Source of the DNA: an uncultured Eggerthellaceae bacterium
GTDB taxonomy: Bacteria; Actinomycetota; Coriobacteriia; Coriobacteriales; Eggerthellaceae
DNA length: 64,000 bases
NCBI GenBank assembly: GCA_947565915.1
Contig: CANOHY010000004.1
Location: 1-64,000 of the forward strand
Direction: 5' to 3'
Shown piece by piece: positions 48,101-54,962 of the stretch. Under the pieces are notes generated by a model. That model saw nothing but the letters and a program-made list of their open reading frames with translations. It made no database searches and was not told the origin of the DNA. The position numbers were made by a program, and so were the translations under genes. Within the stretch, counting starts at the first letter, position 1. Each line of letters opens with the position of its first letter.

Positions 48101-48934
48101 CTCGGCCGCATGGGCGAACGATACCTTGCCGCCCAGGCTGAAGGCCAAGACGAACGCGAGGACGCACGCGCATCCCTTCGAGAGCGCGCCTGCGAGCTTT
48201 CCCTTCGCTCGCGCGACCACGGGAAGCGCAAGCAGGCTGCGCCGAGGGCCGAGCGTCGCTTCCTGGCGCACGATGGCCGATATGCAGCAGAGCCACGCAA
48301 CGCCGCCGATTAGGTTCAATGCGAAATGTAGAGCCCCTCGCATGCCATAAGGCGCAAGGCCTATGGCGGCGCCCAGCAGATGCGAGGCGCCCGCGAAGGC
48401 CGCCGTGAGCAGCAGGAGCGCGAGCAAGAGGTGCTTGGATGCTGCGAGCGCATCTGTCGCCTTCGGGCGCCCAAGCCCGAGGACCGGGGCCAGGAAGAGC
48501 GCGAGCATCACTGGCACTGCGAGCACGGCGAGCACCTGTGCGAAGATGGCGATGGCGATGGCCACCCCGTCGCGGCCGACCAGGCTGCCGAGCAGCGCCT
48601 GGAAGAGGAGCGCGAAGAGCACGCTGGCAACGCCCAGAGCGAGGGCGAAGGCCGCGAGCAGCCCGAATGCGCGCAGCAGCGCAGATGCCGCTTGCCGTGG
48701 TTCGCGACAGGCTAGCTCGCGCCCTAGATCGCGCGCGAGCTCGCGTCGCAGAGCGAGCCCGCATGCCACGATGGCCAGCGCGAGCAGCACGAAGAGCCCA
48801 TAGACGATGGGCGCGGGAACGCTTCTGAGCCGGTTGGAGAGGGCGGCATCTGCCAGAGCATAGGTGAGCGACGCGCATAGCGAGAGCGCGCACGAAAGGA
48901 GCAGAGCTCTTTGTTGAAAGAAATTCCCCCTCAT
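39164..48934 (-). CDS. Giant Rhs/YD-repeat polymorphic toxin
   Basis: 3256 residues from the ATG at 48934 (AGGAGGT 7-8 bases upstream; the longer frame to 49009 lacks a site). In order: about 285 residues with six or seven membrane helices; an acidic linker; a DNRLRE-like domain (about 570-745, ending KLEVKWS); a LysM-like module (about 870-916, YIAKHYGVSLSTICADNHV); DUF6531 (about 950, VNLSTGNFVMERVDASVPEV); a long array of YD repeats (about 1170-2650, pattern YDAAGNLTS); the RHS core (about 2920-2970, GLVYLRARF to NAIDPSGHK); and a C-terminal tip of about 285 residues with two Gly/Ala-rich hydrophobic stretches. Probably a surface-displayed contact toxin. Its tip resembles no enzyme I know and may act on membranes. 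Confidence 0.9.
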   Translation of the reverse strand: MRGNFFQQRALLLSCALSLCASLTYALADAALSNRLRSVPAPIVYGLFVLLALAIVACGLALRRELARDLGRELACREPRQAASALLRAFGLLAAFALALGVASVLFALLFQALLGSLVGRDGVAIAIAIFAQVLAVLAVPVMLALFLAPVLGLGRPKATDALAASKHLLLALLLLTAAFAGASHLLGAAIGLAPYGMRGALHFALNLIGGVAWLCCISAIVRQEATLGPRRSLLALPVVARAKGKLAGALSKGCACVLAFVLAFSLGGKVSFAHAAEVQEQLAERIEEQAELASSLADGVATEGAEKPEEAKAPEPADPKAAPPEDFYGFELDEVPGTPVATDGEAVVFQEDARHFTTVIGGRDLVYATEDGALAPIDNTLVAVPGKEAGNPTYVNAANSFSAELPAKMDEGRGLVLRADECSIGLVPLDGDFTVSAAEGTSIRYTEVAEGIDYQYTLVGSLVKEDVILKREVAPRTFRTRIDLPARLACALEEGSVVVRDAAGELVATIAAPDMEDAAGAVSDGVRLALDEEEGAPVIALDIDWEWASAPERAYPVRIDPSVSIGASKTTITVVESAWDRVIGDSGFLPVGYDDGVATASGAFNPGGRGHEFCRVYAKFDYDFAANMNEERIDSATFSLYQFTTLSAGKNNMGAYRMDEAWDYYTLKWNTQKNAKHTFLSFKKARTSEGYVKWDVREAVNAWAQGLAAPNGIVLKSEDERNMQCEVFSGNTSANPPKLEVKWSTPDPVSPSYPLNSTTVALRPVTETTVAGTQAVDGVFADGVATPGAAVGWQLDGRGDAGASIASKSYKYPDSSAWEAAYPNATKYKDKLGNWQTPLFANLSADALYSLRAQPVLNATVGKEVASDKFLIYQAKATDTLPYIAKHYGVSLSTICADNHVHDSLSIKGNTLFVRNPKTTAAYNPSNLSVDQKRRIDSALMGRAKHCEYGYEPVNLSTGNFVMERVDASVPEVEGDFKLARTYNSKAADVAGAFGRGWSFAWDASLSMTDANTIAYSAGDGKVYFFSRASGLTFRCPEEPALTLTGTRYTQNKVDYVRWTLSRQDGSYDSFDAWGLMTSRTSALGLATTIQRNAEGLVSAVVSPSGIRFGLEWDAAGHITKLALPGGAACTYGYDASGNLVSATEPNGATSRYGYDGAHRMTSFRDPDGNMAVRNAYDNQGRVISQTDALGGVVRFSYVGGATIATDAMGQVTTYRYDSLMRTVGIGYPDGTSVSRGYDASGNLAYDEEGIYAHDGRGNLTCSTSPDGWATSYSYDGKNRLVGQVNPDGEEISYAYSAAGDLVSQTSSSGEAFSFEYDSAHRLLRATDADGVSIAYAYSGPWVTSETDALGRTTAYAYDAMGRRVSVTDPAGNISRTMYDAAGNIVGETDGTGAHTTYELTPMGYLASLVDANGQRTAFIRDAKGQATSVTLPSGATESYAYDAAGNQVAHTDALGNVESWSYDCKGRCTAHADLAGNATSYAYDARGYLTSEEGPDGAITTYERDGTYGVALATIDALGNRTESTYDTMGRLTKSEDALGTIAERAYASGGRLISEADGAGATTSYAYTAAGRLAKVDVEGRIWELAYDEAGQMTSMVDPAGEEWAFAYDAAGNLASATDPEGNVTTYAYDGAGRQVSTTDPEGATISTEYDVRGNVIAQVDGAGVEVRYAYGSIGELLSVTDGAGNVTAFEYDAVGNLVKTTDARGFTTAFEYDALGRAVAAIDALGNRTEQGYDAAGNVARTVDARGNAASLAYDALGNLTSLTDVMGVTLSFAYDVRGNMTSASDGDARHWDFGYDGAGRQISKTDMLGRTVTSEYDEWGEVVRATDAAGAVTTYAYDACGLLVSTTDALGNASTRKHDKCGNLVLEQDAAGNRTAYQYDGCGRVVAAIDKAGAMSAYAYDDAGRIVAMTDGEGYRRTYGYDEAGNLTSETDPLGNETAYAYDGAGNLVRFALPSGRALSFDYDGVGNLIAWRDPSGAESSYAYDGAGNVTAAKDPLSHATAYAYDAAGNVTSMTDPIGATTTLEHDQVGNLIRVTDAVGATQTYAYDVADRLVGTTTPLGRELALSYDVMDNIVGIADNLGLENAFAYDALGRLTSATDSNGSERKWAYDAVGNVIAYRDGAGNATRIAYDGMGRPTSMTDGAGATARYAYDKRGNLVSATSGATVEAAFSYDAAGNLASKKVGKGVSTWRYDADGRVVAATDAFGTASAFGYDEAGRLMASVKAASADGAASALRSLQESGQAPEGAQSARYAYDAAGNLTSRSEGTSQPTTYSYDAAGRIASVTDGAGSTTYERDALGNVASATDALGATTSYAYDALGNLTSVTSPTGATERIARDAAGRPTSYVDGAGTETRFAYDGEGNLTSKSYPASPGSEVGYAYDDEGNLASRSDWTGTYMREYDGAGRIASETDGAGRRLAYSYDGDGRVSSVAYPDGKVARYSYDVAGNPASISTDAGSWNISCDAEGRPASVARPDGSSTSWQRDGLGRISAVENLDAHGDPVSSYAYAYDGAGRIAREQWQAEGLGEGSRELSYDDAGRLAGVAGTGPDGAFKESFAYDAAGNRVEASRTGAGAYHATFAYDADGRLVSSTSNEGKTTYAYDDAGNLTELEAPDGTTTYSYGLENRLTAVMQGDALSLGVAYDGDGNRVWQASVGEEAIAQGGVSASEGVADALPNLGDGLAPLALALCSGFAGSLGIANPAASGALLQLLASKWHARGRGRGRDELDADDLSDDATGGLGAGEPPVSSIAGELASGGVIVGMDERAYASTSLSDVAQPLATVGEDGATSDHLYLFDAGGDDLTALLDPVATEAQPELSLMSAVAEPSANSTAASVETRGLPQADSGSFSALPLAEGATSYAFDGRGSVTAAFDGSGSLVGTAAFSVTGTIEAATGTLPSRGWNAEEADSATGLVYLRARFLVTATLSFASQDTYLGQAANPASQLRYAYSEGDPVNAIDPSGHKMLTSYEAEYKAEAERRRQESIMAKYSPSSKERTYERRREYNESHQLTTTAQRMYNEQQLSKMQEGADRSYLAWSMYNNGWISRAAAEKYCSQYLHMGKEAPKPMAAAQCATALDALQKGASFTIEITKGANAVGWQAARVVVKSGTGFGESSLAAMNKILSGAGKVVGAIGVATGIGSVAVDTYAAYNNPNVTPDRAASDASVEFLADSWVFVGATAGGLMAASGAYILAGTLIGGPAGLIAMAVVGVAFGIGALMADKYLEDSGKKQQWKDNQYAANHSNGR
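40990..45410 (-). repeat. YD-repeat coding array
   Basis: Within the rhs gene a degenerate unit of about 63 bp (about 21 residues) repeats several dozen times; the complement of GGCATCGTAGGCGTA and close variants recurs throughout, encoding YAYDAxGN. Units diverge individually, so this is an old protein repeat rather than a DNA satellite. These repeats normally build a beta-barrel shell around the toxin. Confidence 0.9.
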
Positions 48935-48991
48935 GGCATCCACCTCCTGGCGGATGCCATGAATCTTACCATTTTCAAGCCCCAAAATCAA
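48932..48991 (-). promoter_or_regulatory. Promoter and operator-like palindrome of the rhs gene
   Basis: On the minus strand TTGATT (48986-48991), a 17-bp spacer and TAAGAT (48963-48968) with a TGG extended -10. Directly downstream a perfect 10-bp inverted repeat, CATGGCATCC (48932-48941) and GGATGCCATG (48952-48961), spans the expected transcription start, with the ribosome site in its 10-base centre and the start codon in one arm. It could be a repressor operator or a 5'-end RNA hairpin. Confidence 0.7.
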
Positions 48992-49116
48992 GCTCTGACC
49001 GGGGAACACTTGTTAGTGTCAGAAAGCGCTGATGATATATAGCCAATTCGAAATCATCGAACATCGAATCCAGAAGTCAATCGAAGCGCACGCTAACCCC
49101 GATGTGCACCTTGATG

Positions 49117-49938
49117 CTAGATGAAGAACACGCCCAACGATGGGGCGCCGAACACCCCCAAAGCCGTATCGAGCAAGCCAATGGGCCCAGGGATGATGCA
49201 ACAAGCGGCGCTGACCGCGCAAAAGGCTATGAAGCCGAATGCGCCGAACATGGTGACCGCCGACGAGCAACTCCAAACCCCAACCACGAACAAGATTGCC
49301 GCAGCCAAGAGCAGCGGCCAGAACAGCTGAATGGCATAAGGAATCGTTCTGGGCGACACCAACCCCGTACAAATGGGCAGTACGGCGATGGACGAAGCTG
49401 CAAGCATGATGCCCGCCGCACGCCAAGCCGAGCAATGGCGCGAGCGCACCGGCACAACGATGAAGAAAAGCCCTGTTATGAATGGCAGCACTGGCCAGAA
49501 GTTCCACCAAGGAACTCCTGGCACCAGCAATCCCAGCAAAAGGGCTGTGGCAAGCGCAAGCGCCCCAAGCGCCACCACAATGACCACGCGCGACAACAGC
49601 GACAAACCACGAAGCGGAAGCCGTACGAGCTCCTTTTGACCCTCGTCGTCGGTTACCAAGTACAAATCGGCTTCATGGTGGCTCGCGCGCTTGGCGTCCT
49701 GCACCATCACGTCGTAGGGGCCCGACTTGTCGGGCTCGAGCGGCACATGCGCCCACAGCACCAGATAGGCAATGGAAGCCAGGCCAGCCGTTACCACCAT
49801 AAGGAGCACGGCCATGATGCGGATGACCAACGGGTCGACCTCGCAGTAATTGGCGATGCCCGCACATACGCCGCCCACATACGCATCGCGCGAGCGATAC
49901 AAGCGGCGCTTCGACCTTTGTCGCACGGCAACAGCCAT
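49117..49938 (-). CDS. PspC-domain membrane protein
   Basis: 273 residues from the ATG at 49938, 4 bp after the CBS gene stop, with GAGGGG upstream. N-terminal PspC domain (KRRLYRSRDAYVGGVCAGIANYCEVDPLVIRI and a membrane helix), then five or so further hydrophobic helices. PspC domains act in envelope-stress sensing or membrane stabilisation. It ends about 180 bp before the rhs start and is transcribed in the same direction, but rhs has its own promoter. Confidence 0.85.
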   Translation of the reverse strand: MAVAVRQRSKRRLYRSRDAYVGGVCAGIANYCEVDPLVIRIMAVLLMVVTAGLASIAYLVLWAHVPLEPDKSGPYDVMVQDAKRASHHEADLYLVTDDEGQKELVRLPLRGLSLLSRVVIVVALGALALATALLLGLLVPGVPWWNFWPVLPFITGLFFIVVPVRSRHCSAWRAAGIMLAASSIAVLPICTGLVSPRTIPYAIQLFWPLLLAAAILFVVGVWSCSSAVTMFGAFGFIAFCAVSAACCIIPGPIGLLDTALGVFGAPSLGVFFI

Positions 49939-49942
49939 CAGG

Positions 49943-50827
49943 CTAACCCCTCGCATCCAGGCTCTCGGACTGCGCAACCCCCTCGCCGTCATCGGTGGCG
50001 GGCAATGCCTCGGCGCGCTTGACCAGCAGCGACTTTATGCGGCGGCGGCGCATGGAAAGCACCTTGAACGTGAATCCGCCCACTGCGAACTCATCTCCCA
50101 CCTTCGGCACGCGGCCCGTTGTGTCGATAAGCCACCCGGCGATGGTCTCGTATTGGTCGGATTCCGTCACCGGCCACTGAAGCTCTTGGGCGTCTTCCAC
50201 GGGAAATCGACCGTCCACCAACCACTCTCCAGCGCCAACCTCTTGCAAGTCGGGAGCATCGAGGTCGGTCTCGTCGGTGATCTCGCCCACTATCTCTTCC
50301 ACAATGTCTTCTATGGTGATGAGCCCATCAGTGCCACCATACTCGTCGATCACGATGGCCATCTGCTTGCAAGCCGTTTGCATCTCGGACAAAAGAGGCA
50401 GCACGTCCTTCGTCTCGGGCACGAAGAGCACATCGCTCATGAATTCGCTTGCCAGCGCATCATCGTTGCCGTCGAGCACAGCAGGAACCATGTCCTTGTA
50501 GTGCACGATGCCAACGATATGGTCCAGATCTTCGTGGTAGATGGGCAAGCGCGAATAACCTGTGCCCTGCATGCGCTCGAGCGCCTCGCGCGCCGTTTGC
50601 GAATCCTCCACGGCAATGATGTCCACTCGTGGTTGCATGACCTCGGCTGCCGTAAGATCATCCAGGGAGAGAATCTCCCCGATCATGCGCTTCTCTTCCT
50701 CTTGCAGCTCGTCGGCGTCGTCTACGAGCTCTTTGAACTCCTCTTGCGAAACCGGCTTCTTGCCACGCGAGAACGCCGACTTCAAGCCATTGAGAATGCC
50801 CGATTGCGGGCCATCTTCACTTCCCAT
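49943..50827 (-). CDS. CBS-pair/CorC_HlyC protein without DUF21
   Basis: 294 residues; the ATG at 50827 has AAGGGG at proper spacing, and a GTG two codons upstream is the alternative. A linker region (KELVDDADELQEEEKRMIGEILSLDD), two CBS motifs (about 65-185, including MQPRVDIIAVE and VIDEYGGTDGLITIEDIVEEIVGEI) and a CorC_HlyC domain (about 200-280). The membrane DUF21 domain of full-length hemolysin-like proteins is absent, so it resembles soluble CorC, linked to Mg2+/Co2+ transport. Confidence 0.87.
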   Translation of the reverse strand: MGSEDGPQSGILNGLKSAFSRGKKPVSQEEFKELVDDADELQEEEKRMIGEILSLDDLTAAEVMQPRVDIIAVEDSQTAREALERMQGTGYSRLPIYHEDLDHIVGIVHYKDMVPAVLDGNDDALASEFMSDVLFVPETKDVLPLLSEMQTACKQMAIVIDEYGGTDGLITIEDIVEEIVGEITDETDLDAPDLQEVGAGEWLVDGRFPVEDAQELQWPVTESDQYETIAGWLIDTTGRVPKVGDEFAVGGFTFKVLSMRRRRIKSLLVKRAEALPATDDGEGVAQSESLDARG

Positions 50828-50836
50828 GTCCACCCC

Positions 50837-52048
50837 TTAGTTGATGCGCGCTGCACTGCTCGGATTCATGCTCATGGTTTGGAACCTATTGGCCATGAAC
50901 TGATCGTCGTAGTGCTCGTTGCAAAACTCCACGATAGCAGAGGGATCCTCGTAGTTCATCGTACCTGCCTCGCGCTGATACCAGCAATCGAGGGCTGCCA
51001 GCGTAAGCAGGCAGTCGGCAAGCATCAGCGTTGCGCAGACCACCGTTACCGTGTAGCGCCAGTTCCAGGGTATCAGATTCACTATCTTCAGCATGATGGG
51101 CAGCAGCAGCTTCACCCAAACCAACCCCAGAACACCCCACATGCACATGAACATGCCGTTCGTGCGTCCATCGATGGAAAGGAACGTGCCCGAGTAGTCC
51201 CAAGCCGTGATGCCGAATGCGGTTTGCATGAACCAGCTGACAAAGAACTCGAACGCACCACCCAGAACGGCGCTCACCAAGAAGATGAGGATGGGGTTCT
51301 TGTCGTGGAAGCGGTTGAGCACCACTGTCATAAGCACCGCTCCGAAGCCGTAGATGGGGCTGAAGGGCCCATAGAGCAACCCGGCGCGATCCTGGTAATG
51401 ACCAGGGTCCACCACCGTCACATGGTAGATGTCCTCGATTCCCAGCCCTAGCATGCAGGCGATGACGAACACCCAGAACAGGTTGAAGAAGTTTAGCGTT
51501 ATATAGCCACGACCGGTGGTGTCGCGCCCTAGGGTTCCCTCTTCTGCCTCCTGCTTCAACTCGAGCTCTTGCAAATGCCGCTGCAAGTGCCGCTCCTCGG
51601 CAAGCGAGGGGTCGGAATAGGTTTGCAGGGCGATCAGGATGATGAAGTTCACGGCTTCGGGCAGCACTTCCACGCTGATGCCCGTCAGCATGAGCTGGCA
51701 CAATATGGCAACGACCTCCAACGCCAGCATGGCATTTGCCAGCGTGGCGGCCCGGCGACGCCTGCCGCGAAGCAGGCGGATGCCCAGCACGATGAACATC
51801 GATGAGAGCACCGCTGCATCGACAGCCTGCACCACCGTAACCACGAGAGTGACCACGGTATCCTGGCGGATGTCGTTCAGATCGAGCTGGCCACCGAACA
51901 CCAGCACCAGCATCCAAACGATGCTCGCAATCTGCACAAGGCCGCCCAGAAATGCTATGACGCCATAGATGCGTATGACCAGAGGATAATGCCGTGGTTT
52001 CTCATCCTCGAGGGGGGCCAGTTCGTTTCTGATCTTGTGGTGGCTCAA
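50837..52048 (-). CDS. PF06541-type multi-pass membrane protein (putative ABC-transporter type IV)
   Basis: 403 residues if the TTG at 52048 is the start (AAGGAG six bases upstream); the frame stays open to 52075. About nine hydrophobic segments. The C-terminal half matches the CmpB/PF06541 pattern: LLYGPFSPIYGFGAVLM, GGAFEFFVSWFMQTAFGITAWDYSGTFLSIDGRTNGMFMCMWGVLG. Function of the family is poorly known. It ends 9 bp before the CBS gene. Confidence 0.8.
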   Translation of the reverse strand: MSHHKIRNELAPLEDEKPRHYPLVIRIYGVIAFLGGLVQIASIVWMLVLVFGGQLDLNDIRQDTVVTLVVTVVQAVDAAVLSSMFIVLGIRLLRGRRRRAATLANAMLALEVVAILCQLMLTGISVEVLPEAVNFIILIALQTYSDPSLAEERHLQRHLQELELKQEAEEGTLGRDTTGRGYITLNFFNLFWVFVIACMLGLGIEDIYHVTVVDPGHYQDRAGLLYGPFSPIYGFGAVLMTVVLNRFHDKNPILIFLVSAVLGGAFEFFVSWFMQTAFGITAWDYSGTFLSIDGRTNGMFMCMWGVLGLVWVKLLLPIMLKIVNLIPWNWRYTVTVVCATLMLADCLLTLAALDCWYQREAGTMNYEDPSAIVEFCNEHYDDQFMANRFQTMSMNPSSAARIN

Positions 52049-52114
52049 ATGGCTCTCCTTGAATGTCGTTTGCAAAGCTACACGGCTGCGACGGGTATCG
52101 CAACCTTGCAGCTG

Positions 52115-53128
52115 CTATCTCAGTCGTCCTCGGAACTTGCGATAGATGATCACGTGATACACCAGAACAAGCGGCACGCCTATGCAGGTTATGCCCATCA
52201 TCCAGGCCAACGTGTAATCACCTGAAGCAGCATTGGCAATGGTTATGGAGGGCCCAACACTGCCAGCCGATGCCACCACGAGGTTCGGGAACATCGAGGT
52301 GGCCAGCAGGAACACGAGCGCTCCCGCTGCAAGCGACTGCAACAGGAACACCGGCATGTCCTTGTCCGAGCCGCCCAAGACGATAGCCGCCAGAAGAGCG
52401 ACCACCACTATGGCAGCGAAGAGAATGCGCGCGATGCTCAAGGCAGGATCCATGTCGGGCTTCACGATGCCAAGCGCATAGGCCGACACCGCAACCACCA
52501 GCACGATGGCGAGCACTTGAAGCACGCGACGCCACGAGCGAGCACGACGTTGGATGGAAGAGTCGATGGGCATCTTCGCCGCCAGCCATGCGGCACCAGC
52601 GGCGCAGAACATCACCAAGCCCAGAATGCCCGTGAGCAACGTGAACGGCGTCACCAAGCCCAGCAGGGGAACTCCTGCGTAGTCGCCATTGGCCGTCATG
52701 GGGATGCCTGCCAGGATATTGCCCACGGCAACCCCCATCAGAAGCGCTGGCAGCAGCGACCCCACGAAGAAGCAGGCGTTCCAAAGCTTGCGCCAACGCA
52801 CGTCGTGATGTGCGAACTCAAGCGACACGGCACGCACGATGAGTCCGAACAGCACCAGCATGATAGCCAAGTAAAAACCCGAGAACGTGGTGGCATAGGC
52901 AGGTGCGAAGGCCGCGAACAAAGCGCCGCCCGCTGTGAGGAGCCACACCTCGTTGCCGTCCCACACCGGCCCGATGCTGCGGCGCGCAAGCGCCTTCTCC
53001 TCGTCGGTGCGCGCGACGAAGGGGTATAGCACGCCCACGCCCAAATCGAACCCGTCCAATACGAAATAGCCTGCGATCAGCAAGAAGATGAGGAAGAACC
53101 AGATGATGCCGAGAATCGTCATTCCCAT
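52115..53128 (-). CDS. cydB: Cytochrome bd oxidase subunit II
   Basis: 337 residues from the ATG at 53128, one base after the cydA stop with GGAGG inside the cydA end. Eight or nine membrane helices. Family blocks at the N-terminus: [53 protein letters not shown]-like (here FAAFAP), and [14 protein letters not shown]. Second subunit of the quinol:O2 oxidoreductase. No cydC or cydD is adjacent. Confidence 0.95.
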   Translation of the reverse strand: [337 protein letters not shown]

Positions 53129-53129
53129 A

Positions 53130-54692
53130 TCACTCGCCTCCCTTCTGCGCAGCGGCGTCCGGTGCGACAACCACCTCTTCGGTTGCCTCGACCTTAACGG
53201 CGCCAGCGCTTGCGGGCACGTCAAGCGAGCTCGCTGCAGCCTCAGCCGCTCCTACGAAAGCAACCTCGGGAGCAGCCTTGGGAAGCGGAAACTCATCGGC
53301 CAGGCGATCCTCGATGGCACGGGGCTGCACTTCGGGACCTTCCTTCACGAACTTGGCCACGATGCGAATCCAAGCTATGAATATCACCAGGTAGATCAAT
53401 ACGAACAGTGCGATGGTTACCCACATCTCGAAGGCGCTCACCGAATGGGAGTAGGCGGCGTCGGTGAGAAGCGACACTCCATCGGGCGCATTGGCCGATG
53501 GATACACTACCCAAGGCTGACGCCCCAGCTCGGCCGTGAACCAACCCGCCTCGATGGCAACTATAGGGAACAGCGGCGAGACGAACAGCACCCACTGCAG
53601 CCATTTCCACGAGCCCAGCTTCCCCTTCCTCATGCCAATGAAAGCAAGGATGATGAGCAGCACCAGCACGCCGGAGATGGCAACCATCAGGTGGTATGTT
53701 TGAAAGATGCCGTTCACGGGCATCGTGGCAGGGTCAAGCTCGCCATACTGCTCGGTTTGCGCAAGGTCGTTCAAGCCAGGATACTCGGTATCCAACGTGC
53801 CCGTTGCAAGCATGCTGGTCATACCGGGGAGGCTTGGCCCATAGACGGTCTGGTTACCTTCGTCCACCCAGCCGAACAGATAGAGCGGAGGCACCTCGCT
53901 TTCGTATTGGCCCTCCATAGCTGCGAGCTTCGTTGGCTGCTCGTTCCACACGCCCACAGCGGTGGAATGCGCCGACGCGAACAGGGCTACGGTGGCCACC
54001 AGCGTGAGTACTAAGCCCGTCTTCATGGTCTTGCGGGCAAAGTCCAGGCTGCGCCCTTTCATGAAGTAGTAGGCCGCAACAGCCACAGCGCACAAGCCGC
54101 CCATCACGAGCGCCGCCGTGAGGGTGTGGAAGAAGCGGTTGCCCGTAGAGGGGTTGAAGGCCGCGGCGAAGAAGTCGGTGAGCACGGCCTTGCTGCCATC
54201 CGCCGCAAGCTCGGCTCCGGCAGGCGTTTGCATCCACGAGTTGGCGATGAGGATCCACAGAGCCGAGAGGCACGAGCCGCCCCACACCAACCAGGCCGAC
54301 ACCGTATAGAAGCGCGGCGAAACCTTGTCGCGTCCGAACAGCAGCACGCCAAGGAACACCGATTCCAGAAAGAAGGCGAACAGCGCCTCGGCCGCAAGCG
54401 GTGCGCCGAAGATGTCACCCACGAAGCGCGAGTAATCTGCCCAGTTGGTGCCGAACGAGAACTCCATGGTGATTCCGGTCGCCACGCCTACCACGAACGT
54501 AGCCGTGAACACCTTCGTCCAGAACCAAGCTGCCTTCTGGTTCTCTTCCGTGCGGTTGCGATAGCATCGCGTTTGGGCGATGGCATTGACCAGCCCTATG
54601 CCGATGGAGATCGGCACGAAGACGAAATGGAATGCCACCGTCAGCGTGAACTGCAGCCGTGACAGGAATGCAACATCCGTCAAAAGCTCCAC
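53130..54692 (-). CDS. cydA: Cytochrome bd oxidase subunit I
   Basis: 520 residues from a GTG with GGGGGAGG upstream. Holds haems b558, b595 and d. Visible: N-terminal RLQFTLTVAFHFVFVPISIG with the haem His, TNWADYSRFVGDIFGAPLAAEALFAFFLES with conserved acids, NRFFHTLTA, and GRQPWVVY. The Q-loop is short. An Ala/Val/Glu-rich tail of about 60 residues after the last helix is unusual. Likely protects an anaerobe from O2 or allows microaerobic respiration. Confidence 0.96.
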   Translation of the reverse strand: MELLTDVAFLSRLQFTLTVAFHFVFVPISIGIGLVNAIAQTRCYRNRTEENQKAAWFWTKVFTATFVVGVATGITMEFSFGTNWADYSRFVGDIFGAPLAAEALFAFFLESVFLGVLLFGRDKVSPRFYTVSAWLVWGGSCLSALWILIANSWMQTPAGAELAADGSKAVLTDFFAAAFNPSTGNRFFHTLTAALVMGGLCAVAVAAYYFMKGRSLDFARKTMKTGLVLTLVATVALFASAHSTAVGVWNEQPTKLAAMEGQYESEVPPLYLFGWVDEGNQTVYGPSLPGMTSMLATGTLDTEYPGLNDLAQTEQYGELDPATMPVNGIFQTYHLMVAISGVLVLLIILAFIGMRKGKLGSWKWLQWVLFVSPLFPIVAIEAGWFTAELGRQPWVVYPSANAPDGVSLLTDAAYSHSVSAFEMWVTIALFVLIYLVIFIAWIRIVAKFVKEGPEVQPRAIEDRLADEFPLPKAAPEVAFVGAAEAAASSLDVPASAGAVKVEATEEVVVAPDAAAQKGGE

Positions 54693-54731
54693 CGCAAGCC
54701 TCCCCCTTGAGAAAACTTCCCTAACGGCCCA

Positions 54732-54778
54732 ATTCTAGCATTGCGTGCGCTTGTCAGAGCGCCCATTGACGCATGTCA
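54732..54778 (-). promoter_or_regulatory. cydA promoter with upstream dyad
   Basis: Minus strand CTGACA (54752-54757), a 14-bp spacer and TAGAAT (54732-54737), the same spacing and -35 as seen before hyaA. Just upstream, TGAC-GCAT-GTCA (54767-54778) is a perfect dyad similar in form to Crp/Fnr-type sites. Confidence 0.45.
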
Positions 54779-54808
54779 CCCATTCGAAATGTAACGCTAG
54801 TCCCCTGC

Positions 54809-54953
54809 GCCCCGACTTAATACGCACGGCCTTGGCTTCGCACCCAAACGCAGCGGCGAAATCTTCAACGAGCCTATAAGTCGCACAAGCATGAATGGGA
54901 TTTCGCCTGCGTTTGTGGGCTGCAGAATCGGCCGTGTCATATCAAGCCGGGGC
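54809..54953. repeat. Palindromic element family 2, copy B
   Basis: 145 bp. Arms GCCCCGACTTAATACGCACG (from 54809) and its near-complement ending CCGGGGC at 54953. The core, from CTTGGCTTCGCACCCAAACG to GTTTGTGGGCTGCAGAATCG, matches 8841-8940. In this copy GGCGAAATC with GATTTCGCC and CCCAAACGCAG with CTGCGTTTGTGGG pair fully, so the inner stem is better than in copy A. The outer arms share no sequence with copy A but still pair. Confidence 0.8.
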
Positions 54954-54962
54954 TCAACTTCA

